Source: Oscillospiraceae bacterium
GTDB lineage: Bacteria > Bacillota > Clostridia > Oscillospirales > Ruminococcaceae
Direction: 5' to 3'
Assembly: GCA_017481565.1 (NCBI GenBank)
Contig: JAFUOZ010000007.1
Location: forward strand, 1-64,000
DNA: 64,000 nt
The notes under the pieces are model-generated. The model did no database searches. It was not told the origin of the DNA and worked only from the letters and a program-made list of their open reading frames with translations. Position numbers and translations under genes: made by a program. Of this stretch, positions 1-9,092 are shown piece after piece; positions within the stretch are counted from its first letter, which is position 1; each line of letters starts with the position of its first letter.

Positions 1-1142
1 ATATCAACAGTACGCATGATATGCTCAAGCCATGGAGCCTCAACATAGAATACAGCGTCGTCCCCTCTTGTGATCTCAAAACGTTCACCCATGCCTGCAC
101 TTTCATCAAGCATAACAGGAAGGGGTTCTGCTTCATATTCCTTGATCGGAGGAAGCTTGTCAAGCTCCGTCGCAACAGCAGACATAAGCTCCTTTGTACC
201 CATAGTTGTAGCCGCTGATATCTCAAAGAGACGATATCCCTTTTCCTCAACAAATTTTCTGAAATCGGCAAGCTGCTCCTCTGAAGCCATATCGCATTTA
301 TTTGCAGCAACTATCTGAGGTCTTTCCGCAAGCTCCTCGCTGAAATTTTCAAGCTCACGGTTTATTATCTCAAAATCCTCCTTGGGATCTCTTCCCTCGC
401 AGCCCGAAACATCAACCACATGAATAATAAGTCTGCATCTGTCAACGTGTCTTAAAAACTCATGTCCGAGACCTATACCGTCGGAAGCACCCTCGATAAG
501 TCCGGGAATATCCGCCATTACAAAGGACTTGTTCTCCGCTGCCCTTACAACTCCAAGCACGGGAGTAAGGGTCGTAAAATGATAATTTGCTATCTTGGGT
601 TTTGCCGCTGAAACAACGGAAATAAGTGTGGATTTTCCTACATTGGGAAATCCTACAAGACCCACATCTGCAAGAAGCTTAAGCTCCAGCGAAACTTCAA
701 ATTCCTCGCCCATAAAGCCCGGCTTTGAAAACTTCGGTATCTGTCTTGTGGGGGTGGCAAAGTGATAATTTCCTTTTCCGCCCTTGCCCCCTCTGCATAT
801 TATCTTTGGCTCATCGGAGGACATATCTGCAATTATCCTGCCGCTTTCGTTATCCTTTACAACCGTTCCTCTGGGTACCTTAACGATAAGGTCGGGAGCA
901 TTTCTTCCTGTACACTTTCCCGCACCTCCGTTCTGACCCTTTTCGGCAATATATTTTCTCTTATATCTGAAATCCAGCAAGGTAGACATACCGTCGTCAA
1001 CTACAAAAACAACATTTCCGCCCTTGCCGCCGTCTCCGCCGTCGGGACCGCCTGCCGCAACATATTTTTCACGGTGGAAGGACACCGCACCGTCTCCGCC
1101 GTCGCCGGCCTTGACACGTATCACAGCCTTATCCACAAACAT
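1..1142 (-). CDS. obgE: Obg family GTPase ObgE/CgtA (3' end outside window)
   Basis: Ribosome-associated GTPase of the Obg family, involved in late 50S assembly and stress control. The frame opens with MFVDKAVIRVKAGDGGDG, the glycine-rich Obg fold. The G domain shows GFPNVGKST (G1), DIPGLIEGAS (G3), ANKCD (G4) and a SAAT-type G5. The C-terminal OCT domain follows (VEAPWLEHIMRTVD) and is cut by the left edge, so about 40 residues of a usual ~425 are missing. The start at 1142 has a GAAGGGTGG ribosome site 6-8 bases upstream. It lies downstream of, and is separated by a terminator from, the EAL gene. Confidence 0.95.
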   Translation of the reverse strand, partial: MFVDKAVIRVKAGDGGDGAVSFHREKYVAAGGPDGGDGGKGGNVVFVVDDGMSTLLDFRYKRKYIAEKGQNGGAGKCTGRNAPDLIVKVPRGTVVKDNESGRIIADMSSDEPKIICRGGKGGKGNYHFATPTRQIPKFSKPGFMGEEFEVSLELKLLADVGLVGFPNVGKSTLISVVSAAKPKIANYHFTTLTPVLGVVRAAENKSFVMADIPGLIEGASDGIGLGHEFLRHVDRCRLIIHVVDVSGCEGRDPKEDFEIINRELENFSEELAERPQIVAANKCDMASEEQLADFRKFVEEKGYRLFEISAATTMGTKELMSAVATELDKLPPIKEYEAEPLPVMLDESAGMGERFEITRGDDAVFYVEAPWLEHIMRTVD

Positions 1143-1258
1143 TTATATAACCACCCTTCTCTTTATTTTCTGTATTATAAATCATAGTATTATAAGCATA
1201 CATTTTTATTATAGCACATATACCTACCGTTGTCAAATATTTTTATAAGCAAATATAA

Positions 1259-1290
1259 AACCGCCGCATGAAAATTTCATACGGCGGCTT
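1259..1290 (-). terminator. Intrinsic terminator after the EAL gene
   Basis: CCGCCGCATGAAA pairs with TTTCATACGGCGG with almost no loop. Read on the minus strand, it is followed by TTTTATATTTG. It ends the 1322-3271 transcript before obgE. Confidence 0.75.
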
Positions 1291-1321
1291 TGAACTGCAT
1301 TTGTATAATATCAGATAATCA

Positions 1322-3271
1322 TCAACTTGCAAACCCGGAATTCACAAGACTTATAAAATCGTTTTCGGGTATAGGCTTTGAATAATAATAGCCCTGAAGA
1401 TATTCACAGCCAAGCTCGGTAAGCTTATTTACATGAGCTTCATTTTCAACACCTTCAACAACTATTTCAAGTCCTAAGCTGTGAGCAAGTGTTACAATAT
1501 TTTCGATAACTATCATGGCTCTCTGACTTTCAAAAGCCTTCCACAGTATCGACTTATCTATCTTTACAATGCTGAAGGGCATACTGTAAAGATAATTCAT
1601 GTTGGAATATCCTGTACCGTAATCGTCCATTGCAAAGGATATTCCCAGTTCGGAAAGTGATGAGATATTATCCTTGAAGGTATCGTTGAATACCGCCTCG
1701 GAGGTCTCGGTTATCTCAAGATTTATCCAGCCCGGCTTTATATCGTATGAGGACATTATCTTTGAAAGGCTTTCGCTTAAATTGCTCTGTAAGCATTGTA
1801 CCGTTGAAAGATTTATCTCAATGTGCTTAAGCCCCTTTTCAATAAGATTCTGCTCCCTGATATATCTGCACACGGAACGGAATACAAACTCACCGATCCT
1901 GATAATACTTCCCTGCTCCTCGGCAATAGGAATAAATTCCTCGGGAGAAACAAAGCCAAGTTCAGTATTGTTAAGCCTGATAAGTGCCTCAGCCGAAATG
2001 ATACTTCCGTCCTTTGAAGAAATTATCGGCTGATAATATACCTCAAAGCCGCCATGCTCGGAAGCGTCGGAAACGATTTCCTTTATCTTTCTTCTGCGCC
2101 TTATTCTTTCAATATCCACCTTGTCTGCATCGATCACCAGCTCATTTACATTAGCTGTATAATCCTTTACGGCATATACAAAATCCTTTATTGCCGATAT
2201 GCTTTCGATATCCTCGGGACACCTTGCACAGCCGATGACTGCCTTTATCTTTACGTTGTTTTCTCCTACCTGCCAGATACCCTTAAACTGCTCTGCAAGC
2301 TCGGATTTTATCTGAGCATACTGCTCCTCATCGCTGCTGCGGACAGTCATAATAAACATACTGTAGGAATAATGGAAAAGATTAGCCTTCGGATATTTTT
2401 CATCAAAATATTCAATGATACATCTGAAAAGATTAGCCACATATTTTCTTCCGAATGCCTTGTTGATACCGTTAAGCTCCTGAAGCTTGATACAGAACAT
2501 CATAAAACCCGAATCGGTATTGATACAGTTCTCCGCAAGACACTCAAATCCCTTTGCATTGAGCACATCATACCCCGAATCAACAAATTCCTCAGGGTGT
2601 TCAATGGCTATATAGATAGTCATAAGCGTAAGCGACGCTCCGAATGCCTCGATCAGCAGATATGGATATACATACTGAATTATTACGCACAGCGCATTTA
2701 TTATAAGAAACAGATAACAGGTAAACTTTCTTAATTTTCCTATTCCCGAATCAGCTGAATGAATACGCATTGCCGCCATGATCAGATAGAACGCCGCTGA
2801 CCCGTAAAATACAAATACAAGCGGTCCGCGGTGATATTTAAGATCATCATCAAAATAAAACAGCTTGTGTATAAACGGATTAATCGTTACTATAACCGCA
2901 TCAATAAGCGCCGGAAGCATTATCAACGTTTTATACTTTACCGATTGCTTTTTCATGGATTTTGAAAAAGCATTGCAGTACAGATAAAATGCGATTACGG
3001 TTGACATATGAGTAATATAATACATCATATGTGAAAATTCCATTACCATGATCCTGTTAGGAAAATCAAGCACCTGCAGGACTACATTGGAAAAATCAAA
3101 AAATGCCGTCAGAAGATTTGTTATAAATAATGTAAGCAGCATTTTATTCTGATATGTATCAAGATGACGTCCCGTAACATATGCGCCTACAAGAACTATC
3201 ATTATAAATACAGCGCCTATATCGAAATTTATATTGTAATCAAAGAATTTATTAAAATCAAGATAATCCAT
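1322..3271 (-). CDS. Membrane-anchored EAL-domain c-di-GMP phosphodiesterase with degenerate GGDEF
   Basis: Predicted cyclic-di-GMP hydrolase of the inner membrane. Residues ~15-220 form about seven hydrophobic segments. Residues ~235-385 look like a GGDEF fold without a GGDEF motif, so cyclase activity is unlikely. The C-terminal ~250 residues are an EAL domain with the expected catalytic set: EALIRL (near residue 427), INLS, LEITET, DDYGTGYSN (near 550), VKIDKS, VEGVE and QGYYYSKP. All residues normally needed for metal binding and catalysis appear present, so an active enzyme is likely. It is a paralogue of the gene at 38342-40192, with the same architecture but an altered loop there. It appears to be a single-gene transcript. 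The signal sensed by the membrane part cannot be read from sequence. Confidence 0.88.
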   Translation of the reverse strand: MDYLDFNKFFDYNINFDIGAVFIMIVLVGAYVTGRHLDTYQNKMLLTLFITNLLTAFFDFSNVVLQVLDFPNRIMVMEFSHMMYYITHMSTVIAFYLYCNAFSKSMKKQSVKYKTLIMLPALIDAVIVTINPFIHKLFYFDDDLKYHRGPLVFVFYGSAAFYLIMAAMRIHSADSGIGKLRKFTCYLFLIINALCVIIQYVYPYLLIEAFGASLTLMTIYIAIEHPEEFVDSGYDVLNAKGFECLAENCINTDSGFMMFCIKLQELNGINKAFGRKYVANLFRCIIEYFDEKYPKANLFHYSYSMFIMTVRSSDEEQYAQIKSELAEQFKGIWQVGENNVKIKAVIGCARCPEDIESISAIKDFVYAVKDYTANVNELVIDADKVDIERIRRRRKIKEIVSDASEHGGFEVYYQPIISSKDGSIISAEALIRLNNTELGFVSPEEFIPIAEEQGSIIRIGEFVFRSVCRYIREQNLIEKGLKHIEINLSTVQCLQSNLSESLSKIMSSYDIKPGWINLEITETSEAVFNDTFKDNISSLSELGISFAMDDYGTGYSNMNYLYSMPFSIVKIDKSILWKAFESQRAMIVIENIVTLAHSLGLEIVVEGVENEAHVNKLTELGCEYLQGYYYSKPIPENDFISLVNSGFAS

Positions 3272-3382
3272 AATACCCTCCGTTTCTGTTATCGGTAAGC
3301 ACTATATAACTATTATACCATATTTTCAAGTGAAATAGTTGTATATATCATGACTGATTTGTGTCTGAATCACATCCGTTTT

Positions 3383-4360
3383 TCATCTGCAAAGCCGTGC
3401 CGATACAGCACAGGCAGCAGCATTCATATTAATATTTGCACTTATTGAGCACCAGCCGCGGGCACGCGCAAGAAATTCATGTATACTCTCAATAGCAGAA
3501 CGTGTAAGCCTTGCGGAAAGTGCCCTTGCATTTTCGGTACAGCAGGATACAAGCTCAGCTTCCGCTCCCTTTACACGATAAACAAGAGCGTCTCTTATAA
3601 CATCGTCCAGCATATCCAGTACCTGCTTCATAGCGTCTCTGTTCTTCACAGCCGAAAGCTGCTTTAATATCTCATATTCATTATTCTGTATCATTGCCGA
3701 GGAAATACAGCGTACAGTATCACAAAGGGAATAGTATTCTCCCTTTTCCAGATAATCCATACATCTGCCGATATTTCCGTGATAAGCGCTTACCGCTTCG
3801 GAAATATCCTCAGGGGTAAATTTACCTTCTGCCGAAAGTGCCTCTGTACATTCAGCTTCGCTGCATTCACCTATGGCAATACTTGTAACTCTTGAAAGTA
3901 TAGTAGGCAGAAAGACAGCCTTATTTAACGCTGTAAAAATAAAATAAACATGGTCGGGCGGCTCTTCGATTATTTTAAGCAGTGCATTCTGCGCTGTCTG
4001 ATTTATATTATTGCAGTCAGGAAAAATATATATTTTCCGTAGTCCGTCATTTGGTGCGATATAGCAGTCCTCAATAGTACTGCGGACTGTATCTGCTGAA
4101 TAGCTCTGCGTTTTTCCCGTTTTTTCAGGGTATATCACATCGGGATGGATATCTCTCAGTACACGTGAGCAGTTACGGCATTTTCCGCAGGGGAGACCGT
4201 TCTGCTTTTCCTCACAAAGAAGCCACATGGCAGTATATTTCGCCGATACCTTTTTCCCTGCTCCGTCAGCTCCGCTCATAAGCCAGCTGTGAGCAACACG
4301 GCCTGTTCTTTCCATTCCCGTCAGAGTTTTTTCAAGATTGTTTTTTCCGTATAATTTCAT
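3383..4360 (-). CDS. holB: DNA polymerase III subunit delta'
   Basis: Clamp-loader subunit that helps open the sliding clamp during replication. The protein starts MKLYGKNNLEKTLTGM. The P-loop is GADGAGKK, and a four-cysteine zinc knuckle follows (CEEKQNGLPCGKCRNC). KIIEEPP and LPTILSRV mark the AAA+ core; the usual SRC box reads SRV here. The start at 4360 is preferred over the in-frame codon at 4384, because GGGA lies 8-10 bases upstream and the gene then begins 4 bases after the decarboxylase stop. The length (~325 aa) matches Bacillus HolB. In Bacillus the order is yaaO-tmk-yaaQ-yaaR-holB; here the decarboxylase and holB are directly adjacent. Confidence 0.93.
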   Translation of the reverse strand: MKLYGKNNLEKTLTGMERTGRVAHSWLMSGADGAGKKVSAKYTAMWLLCEEKQNGLPCGKCRNCSRVLRDIHPDVIYPEKTGKTQSYSADTVRSTIEDCYIAPNDGLRKIYIFPDCNNINQTAQNALLKIIEEPPDHVYFIFTALNKAVFLPTILSRVTSIAIGECSEAECTEALSAEGKFTPEDISEAVSAYHGNIGRCMDYLEKGEYYSLCDTVRCISSAMIQNNEYEILKQLSAVKNRDAMKQVLDMLDDVIRDALVYRVKGAEAELVSCCTENARALSARLTRSAIESIHEFLARARGWCSISANINMNAAACAVSARLCR

Positions 4361-4364
4361 TATA

Positions 4365-5699
4365 TCATTCCCAATCAGAATCAAGGATCACATTTATTTC
4401 GGTTATGCCAAGCTTAAAAAGTGCTTCTGCAGCCTCATCGGAAATACGCTCACCCGGTACGGCGGCGGCAATCCCCGGGGGACATACGGTAACGGCACGT
4501 CCGCAGATCTTTCCTGCCGCTTCCTTTACGGGAACAAGCCTGCATTCCGAAAATGCCGCTTCCCTTATGCTTACAGCCTGCTCCATTTGAGGAAGCTTTA
4601 CATGAGGAGTATTTATCAATAGCTTAGGCATTCTCACTTTTTCAAGGGCATTTCTCAGCCTTGACAGATCATCATCACTGTTTTTCGGAGACAGCATAAA
4701 AACAATATGAGTGCTGTCTGCATATTCACATTCAATATTATCCTGTCTCAGAATATCCGCAAGCTCATAGCCGTAAAGCCCCGATGATACTGTATGTATC
4801 ACCAGCTTAAGAGGCTCGCTTATACATATATCCCACACAGCAGACAGCCGCTCCTTAAGCTCCGTAACTTTCTGACAGGTCACCGCAAGCTCCTCCGAAA
4901 AGGCACCTGCAAGATAAGCATTGCACATATCAAGGGACTGCAGAATAAGATATGAAGGACTTGTAGAGCAGAACATTGACATATATTCCTTAGCCTGTCC
5001 CACAAGCTTTTCATTATTTACATGAAGATATGCTCCCCCCGTAAGCACAGGCAAGGTCTTGTGTGCGCTGTCACAGCACATATCCGCGCCAAGCCTTACA
5101 GGGTGGATATTCTCCTTTAAAAAGGCAGTGTATGCACCGTGAGCATTGTCACAAAGAAGATATGCATTATATCTTCGGCATACCTGAGATATCTCCTTAA
5201 TATCGGAAATATGCCCCAGATAATCGGGAGAGGTGATATAAACAGCGTCCGCATCATATTCCGAAAGTGCCTTTCCGACCGCAGCGGCAGTAATATCACC
5301 CGAAACGATACTGTCAGAATATACGGGATATATCCACTTTACATCAATATCAAGCAGTGCACAGGAATTTATAAACGCCCTGTGAGCATTCCTTGCGGCG
5401 ATTATCCTTTTTTTCTTTCTGCAGGCACACGCAAGCATTGTCTGTATGCAGGCGGTAGAGCCTCCGCAGGAATATACCGTTTCAGCCGCTCCGAAAAGCT
5501 CAGCTGCATTTTTCTCACTTTCAAGGATTATTCCGTCCGCTTCAAAAAGAGCGTCCGCTCCCTTTATTTCGGTTATATCATATTCATATGCCGCTCCGAA
5601 GCCACATTCCTGTGACGCTCCCTTATGCCCCGGCATATGAGCCCTTACGGGAGACTTTTCAATGTAACCCCTTACAAAATCATATACAGGTGTAGTCAT
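4365..5699 (-). CDS. Orn/Lys/Arg decarboxylase-family PLP enzyme (YaaO/SpeA-like)
   Basis: Cytoplasmic PLP-dependent amino-acid decarboxylase of the fold-type I Orn/Lys/Arg group, probably making a polyamine precursor such as agmatine or cadaverine. The N-terminus has VRAHMPGHKG. SCGGSTACIQTML and ITSPDYLGHISD are family motifs, and the PLP lysine is in DSAHKTLPVLTGGAYL near residue 212. The ~440 aa length matches the short Gram-positive form lacking the wing domain. It leads a two-gene operon with holB. A consensus promoter lies at 5745-5773. Substrate cannot be assigned from sequence alone. Confidence 0.88.
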   Translation of the reverse strand: MTTPVYDFVRGYIEKSPVRAHMPGHKGASQECGFGAAYEYDITEIKGADALFEADGIILESEKNAAELFGAAETVYSCGGSTACIQTMLACACRKKKRIIAARNAHRAFINSCALLDIDVKWIYPVYSDSIVSGDITAAAVGKALSEYDADAVYITSPDYLGHISDIKEISQVCRRYNAYLLCDNAHGAYTAFLKENIHPVRLGADMCCDSAHKTLPVLTGGAYLHVNNEKLVGQAKEYMSMFCSTSPSYLILQSLDMCNAYLAGAFSEELAVTCQKVTELKERLSAVWDICISEPLKLVIHTVSSGLYGYELADILRQDNIECEYADSTHIVFMLSPKNSDDDLSRLRNALEKVRMPKLLINTPHVKLPQMEQAVSIREAAFSECRLVPVKEAAGKICGRAVTVCPPGIAAAVPGERISDEAAEALFKLGITEINVILDSDWE

Positions 5700-5744
5700 A
5701 ATTTACATACCATTTTTTTATTTATTTGAACACATCTGTATTTA

Positions 5745-5773
5745 ATTATAGTATATTCCCGATAATTTGTCAA
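5745..5773 (-). promoter_or_regulatory. Sigma-A promoter for the decarboxylase-holB operon
   Basis: On the minus strand TTGACA (5773-5768), a 17-base spacer and TATAAT (5750-5745) match consensus exactly. The start codon lies about 40 bases downstream. Confidence 0.85.
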
Positions 5774-5796
5774 TAACCGTCATTACAAATTATATA

Positions 5797-5828
5797 GACT
5801 TACTGTACGTTTTATTGTACAGTAAGTC
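5797..5828. other. Isolated 12-bp inverted repeat between divergent genes
   Basis: GACTTACTGTAC (5797-5808) and GTACAGTAAGTC (5817-5828) form a perfect stem with an 8-base loop. It lies between the divergent decarboxylase and TfoX-like promoters, and on the + strand ATCGTTTTTATT follows. It could be an operator or the terminator of a very short transcript. Confidence 0.5.
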
Positions 5829-5902
5829 ATCGTTTTTATTACAAGTTCTGCATTATATACTGTTTCATCACTGTTATTGTATCATGTATTTTTTTATTTG
5901 TA

Positions 5903-5931
5903 TTGACATTCCGTTTTTCACATGATACAAT
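5903..5931 (+). promoter_or_regulatory. Sigma-A promoter for the TfoX-like gene
   Basis: TTGACA (5903-5908), a 17-base spacer and TACAAT (5926-5931), preceded by an extended -10 TGA. Confidence 0.8.
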
Positions 5932-5961
5932 AAACCTGATGATATAAACAAAGGAGTGCCT

Positions 5962-6285
5962 ATGTCAACAACAAAAGAATACCTTTCCTACATACTCGGA
6001 CAGCTTTCGGGACTTGACGGAATTTCCCACCGTCAGATGATGGGAGAATATATCATATATTACAATGGTAAAATAACTGCATATCTGTGCGATAACCGCT
6101 TTCTTGCAAAGCCAGTGCCGAGTGCGGTAAAAATGCTGCCTGACGCAGTATATGAGCCGCCATACGAAGGCGCAAAGGATATGCTTTTAGTGGAAAATAC
6201 CGATGACTGCGATTTTTTAAAGTCACTTATCATCGCTATGTATGATGAGCTTCCGCCACCGAAACCCAAGAAAAAGAAAGTATAA
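5962..6285 (+). CDS. TfoX N-terminal-domain protein
   Basis: Small cytoplasmic protein made only of the TfoX/Sxy N-terminal fold: SYILGQLSGLDGISHRQMMGEY, then a beta-rich core with LCDNRFLAKP and a PPYEGAKDMLL segment, ending in a lysine-rich tail. TfoX/Sxy in gamma-proteobacteria is a competence regulator with two domains; the single-domain Firmicute versions have no established role. The start at 5962 has AAGGAG five bases upstream; the GTG at 5956 overlaps that site and is rejected. It is a single-gene transcript with its own promoter and terminator. Confidence 0.8.
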   Translation: MSTTKEYLSYILGQLSGLDGISHRQMMGEYIIYYNGKITAYLCDNRFLAKPVPSAVKMLPDAVYEPPYEGAKDMLLVENTDDCDFLKSLIIAMYDELPPPKPKKKKV

Positions 6286-6288
6286 AAA

Positions 6289-6334
6289 ATCCTTACAGCA
6301 GTACCGTAAACTGTATGCTGTAAGGATCTTTTTT
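6289..6334. terminator. Bidirectional terminator between convergent genes
   Basis: ATCCTTACAGCA (6289-6300) pairs with TGCTGTAAGGAT (6316-6327). A T-run follows on the + strand and an A-run precedes it, so it can end both the TfoX-like gene and the minus-strand gene at 6340. Confidence 0.88.
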
Positions 6335-6339
6335 CATTA

Positions 6340-6660
6340 TCAGGGAATAACAGATGTTCCCTCCATAAAAAAGCTTTCAGGATAATCATCGGAACAGGGT
6401 GCGGCAAGATAGGTATCCTCTATCCATTTTACCATATCCCTGTGACCCTCCTCGGTAATGGGGAATGATCTTGATTCCTTTTCCTCTGTCTTGTCGAGAC
6501 AAAGCTTTCCGTACCATATGTAGCAGGTCATTTCTTCCTTTGAGGGTATCACCTTATAATTGAAGCTTTTATCATATTTGCCGCCGCTGTATATACCGCC
6601 CTCGGTGAATAAAAACAGCTTGGGTATCTCCATTATCTTTGAGCATGAGGACGATGCCAT
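6340..6660 (-). CDS. Hypothetical protein downstream of cysteine desulfurase
   Basis: A 106-residue soluble protein I do not recognise. It begins MASSSCSKIMEIPKLFLFTEGG and has a mixed alpha/beta composition with several aromatic residues (CYIWYGKLCLD, MVKWIEDTYLAAP). There is no signal peptide or membrane segment. It starts 12 bases after the nifS-like stop, so it is very likely the last gene of that operon, and it ends at a bidirectional terminator. It has four cysteines but no clear metal motif. Confidence 0.7.
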   Translation of the reverse strand: MASSSCSKIMEIPKLFLFTEGGIYSGGKYDKSFNYKVIPSKEEMTCYIWYGKLCLDKTEEKESRSFPITEEGHRDMVKWIEDTYLAAPCSDDYPESFFMEGTSVIP

Positions 6661-6672
6661 ATTATTCCCCCT

Positions 6673-7812
6673 TTATTTTACCTTTGCAAGCTGGGATCTT
6701 CCGTCAGCTATTGCGGAAAGAAGAATATCTATCTCTCCCTTGGTGGATGTACGGCTCAGAGATACTCTCAGAGCACTGTCCGCAAGCTTGTCACTGATCC
6801 CCATTGCACTTAAAACCGAGCTGTGAGCGCCCTTTGAACACGCCGAGCCGCTTGATACAAATATGTTCCTGCTTTCAAGATAATGAAGCATTATCTCCGA
6901 GCGTATGCCCTCAACGGAAAAATTAACGATATAGGGTGAACGGTTTTCCGCAATGGAATTTACCGTTATATAATCCAGCTTGTTAAGCTTTTCAATAAGA
7001 TAGCTGCTTAAATATTCAGCATTTTCATGCGCAGAGGACATAGTAGGCATCATTGCTCTTACAGCCGCTCCGAATGCTGCAATAAGCGGAACCGATTCTG
7101 TACCGGGACGCATATCCTTTTCCTGTCCTCCGCCGAAGGTATGGGGAGGGATACGCACACCCTTCTTTATGTACATAGCGCCTGCGCCCTTTATGGCATG
7201 AACCTTATGACCGCTTACCGTAATAAAATCCGCACACAGATCGGACGCTTTCACGGGAATTTTCATAAAGCCCTGAACAGCGTCGCAGTGGGTCATGCAG
7301 TCGGGATATTCCCTTTTGATACGTGAAAATATCCTTCTTACAGGCATGATCGCTCCCGTTTCGTTATTTACCAGCATACATGAGGCAAAGAAGGTATTTT
7401 CATCAACAGCTGCACAGAATTCCTCTGCGTCTATCTCACCGCTTCTGCCCGGCTTTACTCTTACCACAGTAAATCCCATATCCTCAAGATGCTTTACGGG
7501 AGCAGCTACAGAAGGGTGCTCCAGTGCGGAAATAACGATTTTCTTTTTCCTTTTTCCGAATCTTTCAGCCGCTCCGAAGATGATGATATTATTGCTTTCG
7601 GTCGCTCCCGATGTAAAGGTTATACATTCGGGACTGCATACCAGAGCCGCTGCGATCGCCTTTCTTGCTTCCGTTACAGCAGCCTCTGCCTTTACGCCTG
7701 CACTATGCAGACTTGACGGATTGCCGTACTGCTCCACCATATTGTAAAAGCACGCCGAAACTGCAGGCTCACATGGCTTTGTGGTCGCAGCATTGTCAAG
7801 ATATATTTCCAT
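6673..7812 (-). CDS. Cysteine desulfurase (NifS/IscS family)
   Basis: PLP enzyme that takes sulfur from cysteine as a persulfide for Fe-S clusters or thiolation. The protein opens MEIYLDNAATTKP. The PLP lysine is in VSGHKVHAIKGAGAMY (near residue 201), and the catalytic cysteine is in SSGSACSKGAHSS (near 323), on a short IscS/NifS-type loop. The 379 aa length is normal. It lies in a minus-strand run with the CNNM-type protein upstream (17-base gap) and the small unknown protein downstream. No iscU or thiI is adjacent, so the sulfur acceptor is unknown. Confidence 0.93.
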   Translation of the reverse strand: MEIYLDNAATTKPCEPAVSACFYNMVEQYGNPSSLHSAGVKAEAAVTEARKAIAAALVCSPECITFTSGATESNNIIIFGAAERFGKRKKKIVISALEHPSVAAPVKHLEDMGFTVVRVKPGRSGEIDAEEFCAAVDENTFFASCMLVNNETGAIMPVRRIFSRIKREYPDCMTHCDAVQGFMKIPVKASDLCADFITVSGHKVHAIKGAGAMYIKKGVRIPPHTFGGGQEKDMRPGTESVPLIAAFGAAVRAMMPTMSSAHENAEYLSSYLIEKLNKLDYITVNSIAENRSPYIVNFSVEGIRSEIMLHYLESRNIFVSSGSACSKGAHSSVLSAMGISDKLADSALRVSLSRTSTKGEIDILLSAIADGRSQLAKVK

Positions 7813-7829
7813 TCCGATTATCTCCTGTT

Positions 7830-9077
7830 CTATTCTTTATTTCCGGGCTTTTCGCATTTCACCATGATCCGCTCCACATGGCTTTCATCTGCAGAAAGTA
7901 TTTTAACGGTGAATATTCCGTCCTTTACCGTTTCTCCCGTTTCGGGGATCCTGCCGAAAAGCTCCATTGTCCAGCCGCCTGCCGTGTTGCTGTCACTTCG
8001 GATTATGTCCTGCGGGATATCCATTTTCTCTGCCATATCGGAAATTGCAAGAAACGCCGATACCTCATAACAGCCTCCGCCCAGATCGGTAAAGGAATTA
8101 TCCGCTTCGTCACTTTCGTCATAGATCTCGCCTACAAGCTCCTCGATTATATCCTCCATGGTTATAATACCGCAGGTGCCGCCGTACTGATCGTTCACTA
8201 CAGCTATATGCTGCTTGCATTTCTGCATTTCCTTAAGCACTTCAGATATACGCATGAATTCGGTGATATGAAGTGCTTTTTTTATTATTTTATCCACATT
8301 CACAGGCGTATCATTTCCGGTAATAAGCCTGAAAAAATCCTTCTCTGTGATTATTCCGACAATATCATCAATAGTACGGTCATAAACGGGCATTCTCGAA
8401 TAGCCCTCTGTAAGAAATTTATTCTTTATTTCCTCTATTGAAGCATTTTTTTCAACAGCGCATACCCTTACTCTCGGGACAAGTATCTGCTCGGCGGTGG
8501 TCTCGTCAAAATCGAGAGCACTTCTTACAAGATCGCTTTCCTGCTCCTCAAGAACGCCCTCCTCTTCTATCTCACTGATGATATATTTCAGCTCGTCCTC
8601 GGTAACGCTGGGCTGTGATGATGATTTATAAAGCCTTGAAACAGCTTTTTTCAGAAGCATGAATACCGCCGAAAGAGGACTTATCAGCTTGATGATAAAG
8701 CCTAAGATACCTGCCGCCGCAAGCGAAAGCTTTTCCGCATTTTCCTTGGCTATGCTTTTGGGAAGTATCTCTCCGAAGATAAGCACCAGCACAGTCATTA
8801 CAGCTGTTGAAATACCTACTCCCGCTTCTCCGAAAAGCTCTGTAAAAATAATGGTTCCCAGAGAAGCGGACAGGATATTCACAATATTGTTTCCGATAAG
8901 GATAGTAGTCAGGGTCTTATCAAAATTTTCCGCTATGTGAAGTGCTCTTGCGGCGGTTTTGTTGCCCTTATCCGCATCATGCTTAAGTCGTATCTTGTTT
9001 ACCGATGAATATGCCGTTTCAACAGCCGAAAAAAAGGCTGACATCATAAGCAGAACGGCTATTGCTGCATACTGCAT
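7830..9077 (-). CDS. CNNM/HlyC-CorC family membrane protein (DUF21-CBS-CBS-CorC_C)
   Basis: Integral membrane protein of the CNNM/CorC group, implicated in Mg2+ or other divalent ion transport; older names call it hemolysin-like. Residues 1-~170 form the DUF21 domain, with hydrophobic helices and SAVETAYSSVNKIRLKHDADKGN. A CBS pair occupies ~190-310 (ILVPRVRVCAVEKNASI; SRMPVYDRTIDDIVG; GTCGIITMEDIIEELVGEI). The CorC/HlyC C-terminal domain ends the protein. It lies 15 bases after ppk and 17 bases before nifS, apparently in one operon. Confidence 0.9.
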   Translation of the reverse strand: MQYAAIAVLLMMSAFFSAVETAYSSVNKIRLKHDADKGNKTAARALHIAENFDKTLTTILIGNNIVNILSASLGTIIFTELFGEAGVGISTAVMTVLVLIFGEILPKSIAKENAEKLSLAAAGILGFIIKLISPLSAVFMLLKKAVSRLYKSSSQPSVTEDELKYIISEIEEEGVLEEQESDLVRSALDFDETTAEQILVPRVRVCAVEKNASIEEIKNKFLTEGYSRMPVYDRTIDDIVGIITEKDFFRLITGNDTPVNVDKIIKKALHITEFMRISEVLKEMQKCKQHIAVVNDQYGGTCGIITMEDIIEELVGEIYDESDEADNSFTDLGGGCYEVSAFLAISDMAEKMDIPQDIIRSDSNTAGGWTMELFGRIPETGETVKDGIFTVKILSADESHVERIMVKCEKPGNKE

Positions 9078-9092
9078 AAAGTTATTTCCTTT

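Noticed and set aside
5797-5828. Terminator of a gene between the decarboxylase and TfoX-like genes
   Set aside because: No coding frame with a start and ribosome site lies on either side; it is kept only as an inverted repeat.
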